Part shown: in pieces, positions 7,794 to 8,219 of the stretch
Layout of the letters: each line of letters opens with the position of its first letter
How positions within the stretch are numbered: position 1 is the first letter of the stretch
Assembly (NCBI GenBank): GCA_017408625.1
Contig: JAFQUG010000210.1
Coordinates: 1-8,219, forward strand
Direction of reading: 5' to 3'
Length of the DNA: 8,219 bases
DNA from: Clostridia bacterium
Lineage (GTDB): Bacteria > Bacillota_A > Clostridia > Oscillospirales > CAG-272
The notes under the pieces: generated by a model
What the model was told of the DNA's origin: nothing
The model's input: the letters and a program-made list of their open reading frames with translations, nothing else
The model's database searches: none
Made by a program: the position numbers and the translations under genes

Positions 7794-7874
7794 ATTCTGC
7801 ATTCTGCATTGCGCGGCGGGAGCAAGCCCCCGCCCTACGGGTTTTCCGAATTCTGCATTTTGCATTCTGCATTC
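7794..7874. repeat. Tandem ATTCTGC heptamers flanking a GC-rich hairpin
   Basis: Two heptamers ATTCTGC (7794-7807) lie on the left and three (ATTCTGC, ATTTTGC, ATTCTGC; 7850-7870) on the right, each block followed by a partial unit. Between them is a GC-rich segment with stem GGCGGG (7815-7820) / CCCGCC (7829-7834) and an 8-base loop AGCAAGCC, followed by CTACGGG. Such heptamers and the GGCGGGAGCAAGCCCCCGCC segment look like recurrent intergenic repeats of gut Clostridia, which is recollection rather than a search result. No coding potential is seen. Confidence 0.7.
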
Positions 7875-7900
7875 AAAAAAGCCCCTTTCGGGGCTTTTTT
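7875..7900. terminator. Bidirectional intrinsic terminator
   Basis: AAAAAAGCCCC (7875-7885), loop TTTC, then GGGGCTTTTTT (7890-7900) form a perfect GC stem flanked by A6 and T6 runs. It works in either direction. It would end transcripts of the + strand lipoprotein genes and of the - strand isomerase-like gene, whose stop codon is 2 bases away. Confidence 0.93.
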
Positions 7901-7902
7901 AT

Positions 7903-8219
7903 TTAGTCCTCTGCGTCGCAAGCGCGCAGGAACTTGATGCATCTTTCCACTTCCTCGATGCCGGTGGGAGTCAGCGTTTCGCTTTCGACCACCATGGGAA
8001 TGCCCATCTCGATGGCTCTTTGGCGTACCGCCTTGACGGGAGCATCACCCTCGCCCAGAGCCTTGCCCTGTCCGCCGAGGTGACCGTCTTTGAGGTGAAT
8101 GACGCGCAGGCGGTCAGCCAGTCTGTTCATGACCTGAATGGGGTCAAGACCTGCATTGAATGCCCAGTAGGTATCGATCTCAAAGAACACGTTGCATCTC
8201 TTTTCCAGCTCGGAGTGAA
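7903..8219 (-). CDS. Sugar phosphate isomerase/epimerase-like TIM-barrel protein (C-terminal part only)
   Basis: The reading frame is open to the window edge and its start lies beyond 8219, so only the last 104 residues are visible. A GTG at 8190 is in frame but is unlikely to be the start, because family-like sequence (HSELEKRCNV) continues upstream of it. Recognisable features are EIDTYWAFNAGLDP, VIHLKDGH and the late MVVESE. They match the last strands of the xylose-isomerase-like/AP-endonuclease-2 superfamily. There, the Asp of EIDTYW, the His of IHLKD and the Glu of VVESE sit where metal or substrate ligands are expected. Members isomerise or epimerise sugars or inositols, and the exact substrate cannot be told. 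The segment GKALGEGDAP before the final helices is also typical. The gene converges on the large lipoprotein gene and shares its terminator, so it belongs to a different operon. TAA is the stop codon. Confidence 0.85.
   Translation of the reverse strand, partial: HSELEKRCNVFFEIDTYWAFNAGLDPIQVMNRLADRLRVIHLKDGHLGGQGKALGEGDAPVKAVRQRAIEMGIPMVVESETLTPTGIEEVERCIKFLRACDAED

Larger units (their letters stand above)
7568..7902. other. Repeat-rich convergent intergenic region
   Basis: No plausible gene lies in these 335 bases. From left to right they hold a 206-bp nested foldback, a GC-rich hairpin between two blocks of ATTCTGC heptamers, and a bidirectional terminator just before the stop codon of the convergent gene. 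The structured repeats account for nearly the whole region; each is listed separately. Confidence 0.85.

Noticed and set aside
7794..7874. A possible CRISPR array
   Set aside because: The repeated unit is only 7 bases, directly tandem, with no spacers of regular size and no cas genes nearby.

Overview
The window looks like a chromosomal segment from a moderately GC-rich, Gram-positive-type anaerobe of the class Clostridia (Oscillospiraceae-like). The reasons are an mfd gene followed directly by a parvulin-type lipoprotein, an order I recall from clostridial genomes; two type II (lipobox) lipoprotein signals; strong AAGGA/GGAGG ribosome binding sites; and intergenic repeat types that I associate with gut Firmicutes. 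The taxonomy is inference, since no rRNA or marker search was possible.

Layout. Positions 18-3602 (+) encode a complete Mfd transcription-repair coupling factor. After a 46-bp gap with a good extended -10 promoter overlapping the mfd stop region, 3649-4962 (+) encodes a lipoprotein foldase of the SurA/PrsA-parvulin type. It carries an approximately 80-residue insertion in the catalytic domain and a Gln where the first catalytic His is expected. After 34 bp, 4997-7567 (+) encodes a large multidomain surface lipoprotein: an N-terminal alpha/beta domain, a GH43/sialidase-like beta-propeller with an Asp-box, two Ig-like domains and a C-terminal jelly-roll-like module. The three genes are co-directional and could be partly co-transcribed, because no terminator is visible between them. 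On the opposite strand, 7903-8219 (-) holds the C-terminal part of a sugar phosphate isomerase/epimerase-like TIM-barrel protein that runs off the window end.

The 335-bp convergent intergenic region (7568-7902) is the most structured non-coding part. It holds a 206-bp nested foldback element, then a GC-rich hairpin flanked by tandem ATTCTGC heptamers, and finally a strong bidirectional intrinsic terminator shared by the two convergent genes.

Functionally, Mfd is a housekeeping DNA-repair/transcription protein. The foldase probably helps fold exported proteins outside the membrane. The large lipoprotein and the isomerase-like protein point to glycan or sugar handling. No clear defence system, phage gene, CRISPR array or RNA gene was found. 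The main curiosities are the atypical parvulin, the unassigned propeller lipoprotein and the nested intergenic repeats.
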